A stretch of 64,000 bases of DNA from NCBI GenBank assembly GCA_963770645.1, contig CAVYQL010000004.1:1523075-1587074 (forward strand), read 5' to 3'. A program made the translations under genes and the position numbers. The notes under the pieces are model-generated. The model worked only from the letters and a program-made list of their open reading frames with translations. It was not told where the DNA came from and made no database searches. Shown piece after piece: positions 21,586-28,674 of this stretch (position 1 is its first letter; each line of letters begins with the position of its first letter). This DNA is from Bog-473 sp963770645. Lineage in GTDB: Bacteria > Actinomycetota > Acidimicrobiia > Acidimicrobiales > RAAP-2.

Positions 21586-21660
21586 TTAGGCTTCGCGCAG
21601 GCGACGCGCTGCGACGACGCCGATTGCAACGAGCAGGGCGAGGATGAGGAGCTTCTTCAT
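21586..21660 (-). CDS. Possible 24-residue membrane micro-protein
   Basis: An ATG frame encodes MKKLLILALLVAIGVVAARR plus LREA and a stop: two lysines, one ~16-residue hydrophobic helix, then a basic tail. The layout resembles the tiny actinobacterial DLW-39 family but lacks its C-terminal extension, so the link is only suggestive. It sits in the 188-nt gap between the HAD gene and the sigma-factor gene. No strong ribosome site was seen. Confidence 0.35.
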   Translation of the reverse strand: MKKLLILALLVAIGVVAARRLREA

Positions 21661-21733
21661 GTGGAGAAGCCTAGGCGCGGGCCCGTTCGCCGTGTTGCGG
21701 CCACCCCGGCTCGGCGGCCGCGGCGCGGCCGGA

Positions 21734-22672
21734 TCAGACCGTCAGCAGGTCGCGGGCGCCGGTGTCCGACGACGGGTGGCGCAGCTTGGACATCGCCCGC
21801 GCCTCGATCTGGCGGATGCGCTCACGGGTCAGGTTGAAGTGCTCGCCCACTTCCTCCAACGTCCTCGGCTCGCCCCGGTCCAACCCGAAGCGCAGGCGCA
21901 GGATCTCGCGCTCGCGCTCGTCGAGCGGGGAGAGGAGCCGGCCGATCTCGTCGGGCAGCAGGGACACCGCCGCCACCTCGAAGGGTGACTCGGCGGAACG
22001 GTCCTCGACGACATCGCCCAGCTCGGCGTCGCCGTCTTCGCGCAGCGGCTCGGACAGCGAGAGCGGCTCGGCCCGGAAGCGCAGCGCCTCGACGAGCTTG
22101 TCCTCGGGCATCTCGACCTCGATGCCGAGTTCGGCCAGGGTGGCGGGGCGACCAAGCTTGAGCTCGAGGCGCGCCTGCGCCTTTTGCACACGCGCCAAGG
22201 TGTCGCCGGCGTGCACCGGGAGACGGATGGTGCGCCCGGTGTTGGCGATGCCCCGCGTGATGGCCTGGCGGATCCACCAGGTGGCGTAGGTGGAGAACTT
22301 GAAGCCCTTGCGCCAGTCGAACTTCTCGACGGCGTGCATCAGGCCGAGGTTGCCCTCCTGGATCAGGTCCAGCAGCGGCAGGCCCGAGGCCTGATACTTC
22401 TTCGCGATCGACACGACCAGACGCAGGTTCGACTGGACGAAGGTCTGCTGGGCCTGCTCACCCTCCATCACAGCTCGACGCAGCTCGCGCTTCTTCGCCG
22501 TGGTGAGGCCCTTGGTCGCCTTGGCCACCTCGCCCTCCGCAGCCCGCCCGCCCTCGATGGCCTGGGCCAGGCGGACCTCGTCGTCCTTGGTCAGCAGGGG
22601 GTACTGCCCGATGTCGGTCAGGTACAGCCGGACGAGATCCTCGTCGTCGCGCTCAATTCGTTCCTTCGCCAA
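21734..22672 (-). CDS. Principal-type sigma-70 factor (RpoD/HrdB group)
   Basis: Sigma factor with region 1.2 (DLVRLYLTDIGQYPLL), region 2 (NLRLVVSIAKKY, GNLGLMHAVEKFD, FKFSTYATWWIRQAI), region 3 and region 4 (EREILRLRFGLD, LEEVGEHFNLTRERIRQIE). It lacks the long acidic N-terminus of SigA, so it may be the primary or a group-2 sigma. The frame is open up to 22912, but that part overlaps the upstream gene by 113 nt and has no sigma-like sequence; the TTG at 22672 (LAKERIERDDEDL) is my preferred start, giving 312 residues. The N-terminal limit is uncertain. Confidence 0.85.
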   Translation of the reverse strand: MAKERIERDDEDLVRLYLTDIGQYPLLTKDDEVRLAQAIEGGRAAEGEVAKATKGLTTAKKRELRRAVMEGEQAQQTFVQSNLRLVVSIAKKYQASGLPLLDLIQEGNLGLMHAVEKFDWRKGFKFSTYATWWIRQAITRGIANTGRTIRLPVHAGDTLARVQKAQARLELKLGRPATLAELGIEVEMPEDKLVEALRFRAEPLSLSEPLREDGDAELGDVVEDRSAESPFEVAAVSLLPDEIGRLLSPLDEREREILRLRFGLDRGEPRTLEEVGEHFNLTRERIRQIEARAMSKLRHPSSDTGARDLLTV

Positions 22673-22781
22673 GATCCTCGCCGCAACCTTCCGTCCCAGT
22701 AGCTCGGCAGGGGGGCCTGGCCGGGCATTCGCGCTCGTATGCAGCAGCCGACGCCCGTTCCTGGCGTTCGTGGTCTGCGCA

Positions 22782-22801
22782 GACAGTGTAATGGCACTGT
22801 C
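22782..22801. promoter_or_regulatory. Perfect 7-bp inverted repeat upstream of the sigma-factor gene
   Basis: GACAGTG-TAATGG-CACTGTC lies about 110 nt before the preferred sigma start and overlaps the stop codon of the upstream gene. It could be an operator or a short transcription-termination stem. On the minus strand one arm forms TTGACA, a good -35 hexamer, but no -10 sits at the right distance. Confidence 0.4.
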
Positions 22802-23390
22802 AAGATGGGCGTACACCTGGGAAAACGTCGGTCTCGGCAAACGCCCGTTCGACCTGCACCCCGAGGTGATCAGCCTGGGCCGATCCCTCCGGCAGTGCTT
22901 CGACGAGGGCACGGCCGCCCCTGATCTCCGCCGCCACCTCTCGGCGGGCCCCCGTCAGGACCTCCAGGACAGAGGCCTCGCTCACCGGCGAGGCCGACTC
23001 GAGGTGGGCACGATAGACCGCGTCGAGCGCCGGCAGGACCGCCTCGACCAGCGGCGCCAGCCCTGCCGTCGCCTCGGGTACCGCCACCAGCTCGGCGAAG
23101 GCGTCCGCCAGCGCCCCAGACGGGGCTCGCACCAACGCGCACGCGTCCACACCGGCACGGACCGGGAGGCGGCCGGCCCAGCGCGCCGCCAGATCTCCGT
23201 GGCGTCGCGACGACGCGGCGCACCAGACGCGCGCCTCGGCACCGGCCGTGTCGCCGTCGTCCGCCCCGGACGCCGCGGCCCACAGCCCGGTCATGACGAA
23301 GATGTGCCGTTCGATCCAGCAGTAGGTCCCGACCAGCGCGGCGAGCTCGTCGATGCCGCGCCAGCCCGCCGGGCTGCTCCCATCACCCAC
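22800..23390 (-). CDS. Conserved-looking helical protein of unknown function
   Basis: I do not recognise this 196-residue protein. It is almost wholly alpha-helical, begins near WRGIDELAALVGTYCWIERH and has several Trp/Arg/His-rich helices (SSRRHGDLAARW). The Glu/His spacing could fit a ferritin-like four-helix bundle, but no complete metal-binding pattern can be shown. The GTG at 23390 (or 23393) overlaps the nadE stop by about 8 nt, so it is co-transcribed with nadE. The longer open frame into nadE was discarded. Confidence 0.6.
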   Translation of the reverse strand: MGDGSSPAGWRGIDELAALVGTYCWIERHIFVMTGLWAAASGADDGDTAGAEARVWCAASSRRHGDLAARWAGRLPVRAGVDACALVRAPSGALADAFAELVAVPEATAGLAPLVEAVLPALDAVYRAHLESASPVSEASVLEVLTGARREVAAEIRGGRALVEALPEGSAQADHLGVQVERAFAETDVFPGVRPS

Positions 23391-25122
23391 CACCGGACTC
23401 CTCGCGCGCCGAGGAGCGGTAACGGTTGGTGATGGGCATGCGGCGGTCCTTGCCGAAGGCCTTGGTCGTGATGCGCACACCGGGAGGCATCTGACGCCGC
23501 TTGTACTCCGCGCCGTCCACGAGACGCACGACCCGGTCGACCACTTCGGGATCGAAGCCCTCGGCCACCAGGTCGGCGGCCGTGCGGTCTCGCTCGACGT
23601 AACCTTGCAGCACCGGGTCGAGCTCTTCGTAGGGCGGCAGGGACTGGTCGTCGCGCTGGTCGGGCCGCAGCTCGGCGGAGGGCGGCTTGTCGAGCACGCT
23701 GTCGGGGATGGGGCCGGGCAGGCCCTCGAGCACCGCCTGCGTGTTGCGGTATCGGCACAGCTCGTAGACGAGGGTCTTGGGCACGTCCTTGATCACCGCG
23801 AACCCACCGGCGGAGTCGCCGTAGAGCGTGGAGTAGCCGGTCGCCATCTCGCTCTTGTTGCCGGTGGTGAGCACGATCCACCCCTTGGCGTTGGACACCG
23901 CCATCAACAGCACACCGCGCAGTCGCGACTGCAGGTTCTCGTCGGTCAGGCCGAAGGGCTCGCGGCCGAGCACCGGGACCAGCATGGACGCGAAGGCGAG
24001 GTGCGCCTCTTCGATGGGCACCACCTTGAGATCGACGCCGAGTCGCTCGGCCAACACCTCGGCGTCTACCCGCGACCCCTCGCTCGAGTAGCGGGAGGGC
24101 ATCGACAAGCCGTGCACGCGTCCAGCCCCGAGCGCATCGACGGCGATCGCCGCCACCAGCGAGGAGTCGATGCCCCCCGAAAGGCCGACGACCGCCTCGG
24201 TGAACCCGTTCTTGGCCAGGTAGTCGCGTGTGCCCAGGACCAGCGCCGCGTAGACCTCGGCGTGGTCGCCGAGCGGCGGGCGCGGTGTGGCCGGCGCCAG
24301 CGGCGGCGGTGGCGACGGGCTCGGCTCGGTGACCACGACCCGGGGCACCAGCTCGCTGACCCCGAGTGGGCGGTGCGGGCCGACCGCCAGGTCGACGACC
24401 ACCAGGTCCTCTTTGAATTGTGCGCCCGATGCCACCAGCGAACCGTCTGCCGCCACGATCAGCGTGTCGCCGTCGAAGACGAGCTCGTCCTGGCCACCGA
24501 CCTGGTTGACGTAGGCGATGGCGCAGCCGGCCTCCGCTGTGCGCCCGCGCAACATCGCGAGGCGCTCGGCATGGCGACCGCGGTTGTAGGGCGACGCGTT
24601 GAGGTTGACGACGACATCTGCGCCGGCACGGCCTGCTTGTGCGACTGGCCCGTCGTCGAACCAGACGTCCTCACAGATGGAGACGCCCACCCATGCCCCC
24701 GCCACGCCGAAGAGGGACGGTGGCCCCTCGCCGGGCACGAACCAGCGCTGCTCGTCGAAGACGCCGTAGTTGGGGAGGAAGCGCTTGCGGTAGACGCCGA
24801 CAACGCGCCCGCCCGCGCAGACGGCGGCCGCGTTGGCCAGTCCCCCGCCATCGGGTGACGCGCCGACGAAGCCGACCACGACCGAGCACTGCCGGGTGGC
24901 CGCGGCGACTTTCTCGAGCGCGGCGACGTTGTCGGCCACGAAGCCGGGCTTCAAGAGGAGGTCCTCGGGGGGATACCCGGGAATGGCGAGCTCGGGCACG
25001 ACGCAGATGTCGGCGCCGGCTGACTCCGCCGCAGCCAGGGCCTTGAGCACCCGCTCGACGTTGCCCGTCAGGTCGCCGACGACGGTGTTGAGCTGCGCGG
25101 CGGCGAGGCGCAGGTGCGGCAT
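23383..25122 (-). CDS. nadE: Glutamine-dependent NAD+ synthetase
   Basis: Last step of NAD synthesis, amidating nicotinic acid adenine dinucleotide. 579 residues in two domains. The nitrilase-type glutaminase (about 1-260) has the Glu in PELAIPGYPPEDLL and the nucleophilic Cys in VSICEDVWF. The synthetase domain (about 280-575) carries the ATP-pyrophosphatase loop LSGGIDSSL and the NaAD-binding GNKSEMATGY. The length fits the two-domain actinobacterial enzyme. The downstream hypothetical gene overlaps its end. Confidence 0.95.
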   Translation of the reverse strand: MPHLRLAAAQLNTVVGDLTGNVERVLKALAAAESAGADICVVPELAIPGYPPEDLLLKPGFVADNVAALEKVAAATRQCSVVVGFVGASPDGGGLANAAAVCAGGRVVGVYRKRFLPNYGVFDEQRWFVPGEGPPSLFGVAGAWVGVSICEDVWFDDGPVAQAGRAGADVVVNLNASPYNRGRHAERLAMLRGRTAEAGCAIAYVNQVGGQDELVFDGDTLIVAADGSLVASGAQFKEDLVVVDLAVGPHRPLGVSELVPRVVVTEPSPSPPPPLAPATPRPPLGDHAEVYAALVLGTRDYLAKNGFTEAVVGLSGGIDSSLVAAIAVDALGAGRVHGLSMPSRYSSEGSRVDAEVLAERLGVDLKVVPIEEAHLAFASMLVPVLGREPFGLTDENLQSRLRGVLLMAVSNAKGWIVLTTGNKSEMATGYSTLYGDSAGGFAVIKDVPKTLVYELCRYRNTQAVLEGLPGPIPDSVLDKPPSAELRPDQRDDQSLPPYEELDPVLQGYVERDRTAADLVAEGFDPEVVDRVVRLVDGAEYKRRQMPPGVRITTKAFGKDRRMPITNRYRSSAREESGGG

Positions 25123-25177
25123 CGTCCCAGATTACCGGTGCACCGTCGCAGGTCAGAGCGCCCGTCGCGGCGGCCTC

Positions 25178-25209
25178 TTGACTCTGCACCACGGTACGGG
25201 TCGTACCGT
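25178..25209 (+). promoter_or_regulatory. Candidate thioredoxin promoter with a 20-bp spacer and dyad
   Basis: TTGACT (25178-25183) and TACCGT (25204-25209) are 20 bp apart, longer than the usual 17. The dyad ACGGTAC-GGGTC-GTACCGT spans 25191-25209. An over-long spacer with internal symmetry is the mark of MerR-controlled promoters, and a MerR-family gene lies on the other side of the thioredoxin gene. The predicted start is about 45 nt before the coding start. Confidence 0.4.
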
Positions 25210-25263
25210 CGTCACCGCCTGGCCACGAGGGCCGAGAGGAAGGCCGAGAGAAAGGAAGTGACC

Positions 25264-25596
25264 GTGTCCGCCACCGATGTCGAACTGTCCAGCGCCACCT
25301 TCGACGAGGAGATCGCCAGAGCGGATGGGCCCGTGCTCGTGGAGTTCTGGGCCGAGTGGTGCCCGCCGTGCAAGGTCCTCACCCCGATCCTTGACGAGAT
25401 CCGGGCCGAGCTCGGCGACCGGCTGCGCGTCTACAAGGTCAATTCCGACGAACAGCGCGAGCTCTCAACCCGCTTCGAGGTACTCGCCGTCCCGACGATC
25501 CTTCTCTTCTCCGGGGGCGAGCTGCGCCAACGGCTGGTCGGGGCGCGGAGCAAGGCACGTCTGCTGGACGAAGTGGATCGAGCGCTCAGCTGGTGA
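25264..25596 (+). CDS. Thioredoxin with a WCPPC active site
   Basis: A 110-residue thioredoxin fold protein. The active site EFWAEWCPPCK replaces the classical CGPC with CPPC, which should change its redox potential. The cis-proline is in LAVPTILLF. I start at the GTG at 25264, 7 nt after AAAGGA; another GTG two codons earlier is possible. It converges on the MerR gene with an 11-nt overlap of stop regions. Cytoplasmic; no signal peptide. Confidence 0.88.
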   Translation: MSATDVELSSATFDEEIARADGPVLVEFWAEWCPPCKVLTPILDEIRAELGDRLRVYKVNSDEQRELSTRFEVLAVPTILLFSGGELRQRLVGARSKARLLDEVDRALSW

Positions 25597-25965
25597 CGCG
25601 CAACGCCCGGCAGTCCTCGCTGTCGGGATCGGCACAGATGTCGACCAGACGCGCCAGCCCTCCCGAACCTCGGCGAGATCGCGCTGGCGTTCTTCGATCG
25701 CTTCGAGCTTGCGCCGCACCATGATGCGCACCGAGCCAGGGTCCCCGCGCACCCCGACCGTGAGCAACTCGCCCACCTCCGAGAGCGTGAAGCCGAGCGC
25801 CTTGGCCCGCCCGACGAACTGCAGGCGCCACAGGTCGTCAGTTCCGTGCTGGCGGTAGCCGGCCTCCGTCCGGGGTGGTTCGGGCAGGAGCCCGCGGCGC
25901 TCGCAGTAGCGGATCGTCTCGATGTGCACGCCCGCCGCCTCCGCAAGCTGGCCGATGCTGAGCAC
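25586..25965 (-). pseudogene. MerR-family metal-type regulator with an apparent one-base frameshift
   Basis: The N-terminal frame encodes a MerR winged helix (LSIGQLAEAAGVHIETIRY, then GYRQHGTDDLWRLQF) and the dimer helix to EERQRDLAEVREG. The natural C-terminus, LARLVDICADPDSEDCRAL, continues only in a second frame that stops at 25586. Adding one G to the GGG run at 25658-25660 joins them as EVREGLARLVDIC. The C-x7-C spacing of the metal-loop cysteines resembles CueR-type monovalent copper sensors. Without the correction the frame would run 120 nt into the thioredoxin gene. It may be intact with a sequencing error, or truly broken. The start is a GTG at 25965 or 25971. Confidence 0.7.
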
Positions 25966-26063
25966 GTCCACGAAGACGAGGCTAAAGGCCGGACCACGGT
26001 CCGGAGTCAAGGCGGGTGTGAGAGCCGAATTTCCGAGGGCGTTCCTGCACCTGACAAGCTTGC

Positions 26064-27401
26064 GTGGTGCAGAGCCAGCGGGACTACGTGCTGCGGACGG
26101 CCGAGGAGCGGGGCATCCGCTTCGTCCAGTTGTGGTTCACCGACGTGCTGGGGACCCCCAAGGGATTCAACATCACCTCGGCCGAGCTCGAGAACGCGCT
26201 CGACGAGGGCATGACCTTCGACGGCTCGGCGATCGACGGGTTCAGCCGGGTGCAAGAGGCCGACGTGCTCGCCCGACCCGACCTCACGACGTTCCAGCTG
26301 CTGCCGTGGCACCACGACGACGCACAGGTGGCCCGCGTCTTCTGCGACATCGCAAACCTCGACGGCACCCCCTTCGAAGGGGACCCGCGCCACGCGCTGC
26401 GGCGCACGCTCGAACGCGCCAGTGCTGCGGGGTACACCTTCTTCGCCTCACCCGAGGTGGAGTACTTCTACTTCGCCGACGCGGATCCCGTCCGGGGCCC
26501 GATCACGCTCGACTCGGGCTCCTACTTCGACCTCTCGGTGGCGGACCTGACGAGCGACCTGCGCCGGCGCTCGGTGCTCTCGCTCGAGGAGATGGGCATC
26601 CCGGTCGAACACACCCAGCACGAAGACGCCCGGAGCCAGCACGAGATCGACCTGCGCTACACCGACGCGCTCACCATGGCCGACACCGTCATGACCACCC
26701 GCATGGTCATCAAGGAGATGGCGCGCCAGCAGGGTGTGTTCGCGTCCTTCATGCCCAAGCCGCTCGGTGGCGTGCAGGGCTCGGGCATGCACACGCACGT
26801 GTCGCTGTGGGAAGGCGAGCGCAACGCGTTCGTCGACGAGAGCGACCAGTACGGGCTCTCCGACGTGGCACGCCGCTTCATCGCCGGCCTGCTCCAGCAC
26901 GCGCGCGAGATCACGGCCGTGACCAACCAGTGGGTCAACTCCTACAAGCGCCTCATCGGCGGGTACGAGGCGCCGGTGCACGTGAGCTGGGCGCGCAACA
27001 ACCGATCCGCCCTGGTGCGAGTGCCCGTGGTCAAGATGGGCAAGACCGAGTCAACCCGGGTCGAGTACCGCGCCCCCGACAGCGCCTGCAACCCCTACCT
27101 CACCTTTGCCGTGATCCTGGCCGCGGGGCTGCGCGGGATCGAGGAGGACTACCCGCTGCCACCTGAGGCCGAAGACAACCTGTTCACGCTGACCCCCAAG
27201 CAGCTCGCCAAGAAGGGGATCGAGGCCCTGCCCTCGAGCCTGCACGACGCCGTCAACGAGATGGAGGGTTCGGAGCTGCTGGCCGACACGTTGGGAGATC
27301 ATGTCTTCGAGTGGTTCATCCGGAACAAGCGCGAGGAATGGGGCGCCTACCAGGCCGAGGTGACCCAGTTCGAGCTGGACCGCTACCTGCCGCTCCTCTG
27401 A
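26064..27401 (+). CDS. glnA: Type I glutamine synthetase, GSI-alpha (GlnA2-like)
   Basis: Forms glutamine from glutamate, ammonia and ATP. 445 residues, close to mycobacterial GlnA2. Seen are the N-terminal beta-grasp with MTFDGSAIDGFSRVQE, the metal-site helix region ASPEVEYFYF, GSGMHTHVSLW, the glutamate-binding NQWVNSYKRL and SPDSACNPYL-like APDSACNPYLTFA. The site that carries the adenylylated tyrosine in GSI-beta reads DNLFTLTP, with Phe instead of Tyr, so regulation by GlnE is not expected. The GlnR-like gene follows after 12 nt, suggesting a nitrogen-control operon. Confidence 0.93.
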   Translation: MVQSQRDYVLRTAEERGIRFVQLWFTDVLGTPKGFNITSAELENALDEGMTFDGSAIDGFSRVQEADVLARPDLTTFQLLPWHHDDAQVARVFCDIANLDGTPFEGDPRHALRRTLERASAAGYTFFASPEVEYFYFADADPVRGPITLDSGSYFDLSVADLTSDLRRRSVLSLEEMGIPVEHTQHEDARSQHEIDLRYTDALTMADTVMTTRMVIKEMARQQGVFASFMPKPLGGVQGSGMHTHVSLWEGERNAFVDESDQYGLSDVARRFIAGLLQHAREITAVTNQWVNSYKRLIGGYEAPVHVSWARNNRSALVRVPVVKMGKTESTRVEYRAPDSACNPYLTFAVILAAGLRGIEEDYPLPPEAEDNLFTLTPKQLAKKGIEALPSSLHDAVNEMEGSELLADTLGDHVFEWFIRNKREEWGAYQAEVTQFELDRYLPLL

Positions 27402-27413
27402 CCGCGCGGACTG

Positions 27414-28226
27414 ATGGACCCTCTGCTTTGTTTCCCCACCGACATGCCCGCCGAGGTGACGCTCGCGCTCCAGGGCGCTGGGCTCATGCAGCACGGCGTC
27501 GACGGCCCTGACGAGCTGGTGGCTCCCGAGCTCGATGGTCGCACCCAGGGCTACTCGGGTGCGCTCGTCGTCGCCGGCGCGGACATGACGGCTGCGGTCG
27601 CGTTCTGCCGCCACCTGCGCCTGCGCGAGGTGCCTCTGAGCCCGTTGCTCCTCGCCATCGGGGCCGACCAGGTGGGCGACCTGCTCCTGCGCGACGACCT
27701 CTACGACGACTTCTGCGTGCTCCCGGCCCGTCCCGAGGAGCTCGTGGCGCGCCTGCAGCACCTTTTCTGGCGCACCGGGCAGAGCCTGCGCCCCGACATC
27801 ATCGAGTACGGGCCCTTGATGCTCAACCTCGAGACGTACCAAGCCGCCGTGTCGGGCCGGATCCTGGACCTCACCTACATGGAATACGAGCTCCTGCGCT
27901 TCCTGGCCGGCCACCCCGCCAAGGTCTTCACCCGTGAGACGCTGCTCAGCCGCGTCTGGGGCTACGAGTACTACGGCGGGGCGCGCACGGTCGACGTCCA
28001 CATTCGGCGCCTGCGGGCCAAGCTCGGCGAGGAGCACGCCCACCTGATCCAGACCGTGCGCTCCGTCGGGTACCGCTTCGGACAGGTCGCATGGCACCCC
28101 GGCGGGCACCAGCGCAACGGTGCCGCGAACACCAACGCTGCGATGGGCGGGGGGCCCGGACTGGCACCCGACGATGGCGCCGTGCCGCCCGCCGGCTCGA
28201 CCGCTCGGGGCGCACCGTCGGTCTAG
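27414..28226 (+). CDS. GlnR-like orphan OmpR-family regulator with degenerate receiver
   Basis: A 270-residue protein with a receiver-like N-domain (about 1-120) and an OmpR winged helix (about 128-225: TYMEYELLRFLAGHP, FTRETLLSRVWGY, RTVDVHIRRLRAKLG). Spacing and sequence match the nitrogen regulator GlnR of actinobacteria. The phospho-acceptor position, VDG in GlnR, reads VAG here, so control by phosphorylation is unlikely; GlnR itself works as a phosphorylation-independent dimer. Its place directly after a glutamine synthetase gene supports a role in nitrogen control. The last ~40 residues are a low-complexity tail. Confidence 0.85.
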   Translation: MDPLLCFPTDMPAEVTLALQGAGLMQHGVDGPDELVAPELDGRTQGYSGALVVAGADMTAAVAFCRHLRLREVPLSPLLLAIGADQVGDLLLRDDLYDDFCVLPARPEELVARLQHLFWRTGQSLRPDIIEYGPLMLNLETYQAAVSGRILDLTYMEYELLRFLAGHPAKVFTRETLLSRVWGYEYYGGARTVDVHIRRLRAKLGEEHAHLIQTVRSVGYRFGQVAWHPGGHQRNGAANTNAAMGGGPGLAPDDGAVPPAGSTARGAPSV

Positions 28227-28271
28227 ACGACCACCCGCGCCCGCACACCTCCGGCCCGGGCAACCGAGCGA

Positions 28272-28640
28272 TCAGGCGACAGGGGCGTAGGCCCACGCCT
28301 CCACCTCCACCCGGGCCCCGATCGGCAGCGCGGCCACGGCGACCGCGGACCGGGTGGGGCGCTCGGCGGTGAAGTACTCGACCCAGACTTCGTTGACGCG
28401 GGCGAAGTCGTCCATGTCGACGAGGTACACGGTGGTCTTGACGACGTCCTCGAGTGTCGCGCCCTCATGGGCGAGGACATCGACCACGTTCTGAAGGGCC
28501 TGGCGCAGCTCGGGGATCGTGCCGCCCGGCACCAGTCCAGGTCCATCGGGCCCGCCGGAGGCGAGACCGACCTGCCCCGACGTGATCACCCAGTCGCCCG
28601 CGCGGCGGACTGGTGAATACGGACCAACGGCTGGGCTCAT
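28272..28640 (-). CDS. RidA-family (YjgF/UK114) protein
   Basis: A 122-residue protein from an ATG with an AGGAG ribosome site 6 nt upstream. It shows the family landmarks GPYSPVRRAGDWVITSGQVGL, a central LEDVVKTTVYLVDM and a C-terminal Glu in RVEVEAWAYAP. RidA deaminates reactive enamine/imine intermediates as a cytoplasmic trimer; the key arginine near residue 105 is less clear here, so it could be one of the non-deaminase subgroups. It belongs to the conserved block around WhiB, ArsA-like, MBL and Nudix genes. Confidence 0.85.
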   Translation of the reverse strand: MSPAVGPYSPVRRAGDWVITSGQVGLASGGPDGPGLVPGGTIPELRQALQNVVDVLAHEGATLEDVVKTTVYLVDMDDFARVNEVWVEYFTAERPTRSAVAVAALPIGARVEVEAWAYAPVA

Positions 28641-28674
28641 GTGTGCTCCTCTGGGCTCCTCTTGACGGCTCCGG

